From Gimesia aquarii (GTDB lineage: Bacteria > Planctomycetota > Planctomycetia > Planctomycetales > Planctomycetaceae): a stretch of 64,000 nucleotides of DNA. The stretch spans positions 3,535,501 through 3,599,500 of the forward strand of contig NZ_CP037920.1 of the NCBI RefSeq assembly GCF_007748195.1, read 5' to 3'. The position numbers and the translations under genes were made by a program. Below are positions 62,884 through 64,000 of this stretch, one piece after another (within the stretch, counting starts at the first letter, position 1; each line of letters starts with the position of its first letter). The notes under the pieces were generated by a model that made no database searches, was not told the DNA's origin, and saw only the letters and a program-made list of their open reading frames with translations.

Positions 62884-64000
62884 ATGTCAGATACAACTGC
62901 ATTACTTGATATTCAGGGATTGAAAACTTACTTTCACACGAGCCGTGGCGTTGTGAAGGCTGTGGAAGATTTGACGATCAAAATTGAAAAAGGAAAAACC
63001 CTGGGTTTAGTTGGTGAATCTGGTTCAGGAAAATCAGTCACTTCTCTTTCCATTATGAAACTGCTTCCCGAAGCCGCGGCAGAAATTGATGCTGGATCAA
63101 TCTCTTTCCTGGGGAAAGACCTTGTCAAGTTGTCTGATCCAGAAATGCGCGGGATTCGTGGCAGCGAAATCAGCATGATATTCCAGGAGCCAGGCACTTC
63201 TCTGAATCCTGTTTTTCGTGTGGGAAAGCAAGTGATGGAAGCCATTATGCTACATCAGCAGGTTAGTTCCGTGGAAGCAAAACAGAGAACGATTGCCCTT
63301 TTCCATGAGGTGGGGATCTTAGACCCCGAACGCAGGTTTTCAAGTTTTCCTCATGAAATGTCAGGAGGCCAGAAGCAGCGTGTGATGATCGCGATGGCCT
63401 TAAGCTGTAATCCGGAACTTTTGATTGCCGATGAACCGACCACAGCGCTTGATGTCACAATCCAGGCACAAATTCTCAATCTGATTCGAAAATTACGCGA
63501 CGAGCGTGGCATGTCTGTTTTATTTATCACCCACGATTTGGGGGTGATTGCTGAAATTGCCGATGATGTCGCCGTGATGTTCCGTGGTAAATTAGTTGAG
63601 TACAAACCCGTTGTCGACATTTTTGAAAAACCCGAACATCCTTATACAAAGGGTTTGCTGGCTTGTCGGCCTGCATTAGATACAACATACAAGCGACTTC
63701 CGACCGTTTCTGATTTCATGGATATTGAAGAATCTGATGCGGGAGATTACACAATCCGTGAAAAGAAGTTTGATGAGAGTCAGTTTTTAAAACTCACTTC
63801 ATTGGGGCGTAAACGATTATTACATCCCCGCTCAGAATTAGAAAAGATAGAGTATGAGTGGAATGAAGTCAAAGACCTTCCCGAGACTCAATTTGTCAGC
63901 GATGGCGAAGAACCTATCTTACGGCTGGACCAGTTACAGGTTTACTATCCGATAAAAAGTGGAATATTGAGACGAACCGTCGATCATGTCAAAGCGGTCG
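62884..64000 (+). CDS. Dipeptide/oligopeptide-type ABC transporter ATPase, partial at the right edge
   Basis: Begins at the ATG 62884 and continues past the window end, 372 codons seen. First ABC domain (residues 8-255): Walker [15 protein letters not shown]-loop [12 protein letters not shown], signature [13 protein letters not shown], Walker [20 protein letters not shown]-loop [13 protein letters not shown], then the oligopeptide-type tail [19 protein letters not shown] 70-80-residue linker follows, and from about residue 347 a second ABC begins ([20 protein letters not shown]). The gene is therefore a DppD-DppF-type double ATPase. Permease genes are not in the window. Confidence 0.9.
   Translation, partial: MSDTTALLDIQGLKTYFHTSRGVVKAVEDLTIKIEKGKTLGLVGESGSGKSVTSLSIMKLLPEAAAEIDAGSISFLGKDLVKLSDPEMRGIRGSEISMIFQEPGTSLNPVFRVGKQVMEAIMLHQQVSSVEAKQRTIALFHEVGILDPERRFSSFPHEMSGGQKQRVMIAMALSCNPELLIADEPTTALDVTIQAQILNLIRKLRDERGMSVLFITHDLGVIAEIADDVAVMFRGKLVEYKPVVDIFEKPEHPYTKGLLACRPALDTTYKRLPTVSDFMDIEESDAGDYTIREKKFDESQFLKLTSLGRKRLLHPRSELEKIEYEWNEVKDLPETQFVSDGEEPILRLDQLQVYYPIKSGILRRTVDHVKAV

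Noticed and set aside
1-64000. Search by eye for tRNA genes, rRNA, CRISPR arrays, transposase or integrase genes
   Set aside because: No T-arm/acceptor pattern, spacer-repeat array, DDE or tyrosine-recombinase signature was recognised; a covariance scan could still reveal a tRNA.

Overview
The window looks like chromosomal DNA of a planctomycete (Planctomycetota), probably of the Gimesia/Planctomyces type, though the genus is only a guess. Pointers are a DUF1549/DUF1553 protein with its CxxCH motif, a secreted protein with ten EF-hands, a very large PQQ-type beta-propeller protein, a family of MoxR/DUF58/vWA proteins, and many secreted or membrane proteins of unknown function. No rRNA, tRNA or CRISPR array was recognised. 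No transposase or integrase gene was recognised.

Layout. 0-5.3 kb is core-like: the end of a DUF4912-type gene, a radical SAM protein, ilvC and ilvN on the minus strand, and recJ on the plus strand behind a good sigma-70-like promoter. 5.3-16.9 kb is an accessory-looking patchwork of short, mostly unlinked genes: small membrane proteins, a DUF4274-like protein, a GIY-YIG protein, a YcaQ-type winged-helix protein, a SigZ-like sigma factor coupled to a 49-residue peptide with 13 cysteines, a lone receiver domain, a DinB-fold protein, two GNAT acetyltransferases with a decayed duplicate tail of one of them, an alpha/beta hydrolase and a YdjM-like membrane protein that seems to start at ATT. A short repeat with core AATAATGGACCAGGTC occurs four times between 6.5 and 10.5 kb. 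17-20 kb carries small hypothetical genes and a membrane zinc protease. 20.1-24.5 kb is one giant propeller protein.

25.0-50.8 kb is a single-direction run of 15 genes, most joined by ATGA or TAATG stop/start overlaps. It holds a DUF1549/DUF1553 protein, an EF-hand protein, a membrane-anchored coiled-coil protein, a ferric-iron-type ABC importer whose ATPase is fused to an NHL beta-propeller through an internal lipoprotein-like signal, a vWA/GATase-like/vWA membrane protein, MoxR, DUF58, a BatA-like vWA protein, and two tandem modules each made of a large anchored periplasmic protein, an ABC ATPase and an ABC-2 permease. The modules resemble the GldA/GldF/GldG arrangement. This cluster is the best candidate for an undescribed integrated system at the cell envelope.

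50.8-64 kb returns to mixed genes: a Tat-exported sugar-isomerase-like TIM barrel, leuB, small secreted or membrane proteins, a CBM9/DOMON-like protein, a UvrA paralogue, a DUF2582 winged helix, a TPR protein, comEC with a beta-propeller glycosidase-like gene, and the start of a dipeptide-type ABC ATPase that runs off the right edge. Branched-chain amino acid genes (ilvC, ilvN, leuB) are split between the two ends.
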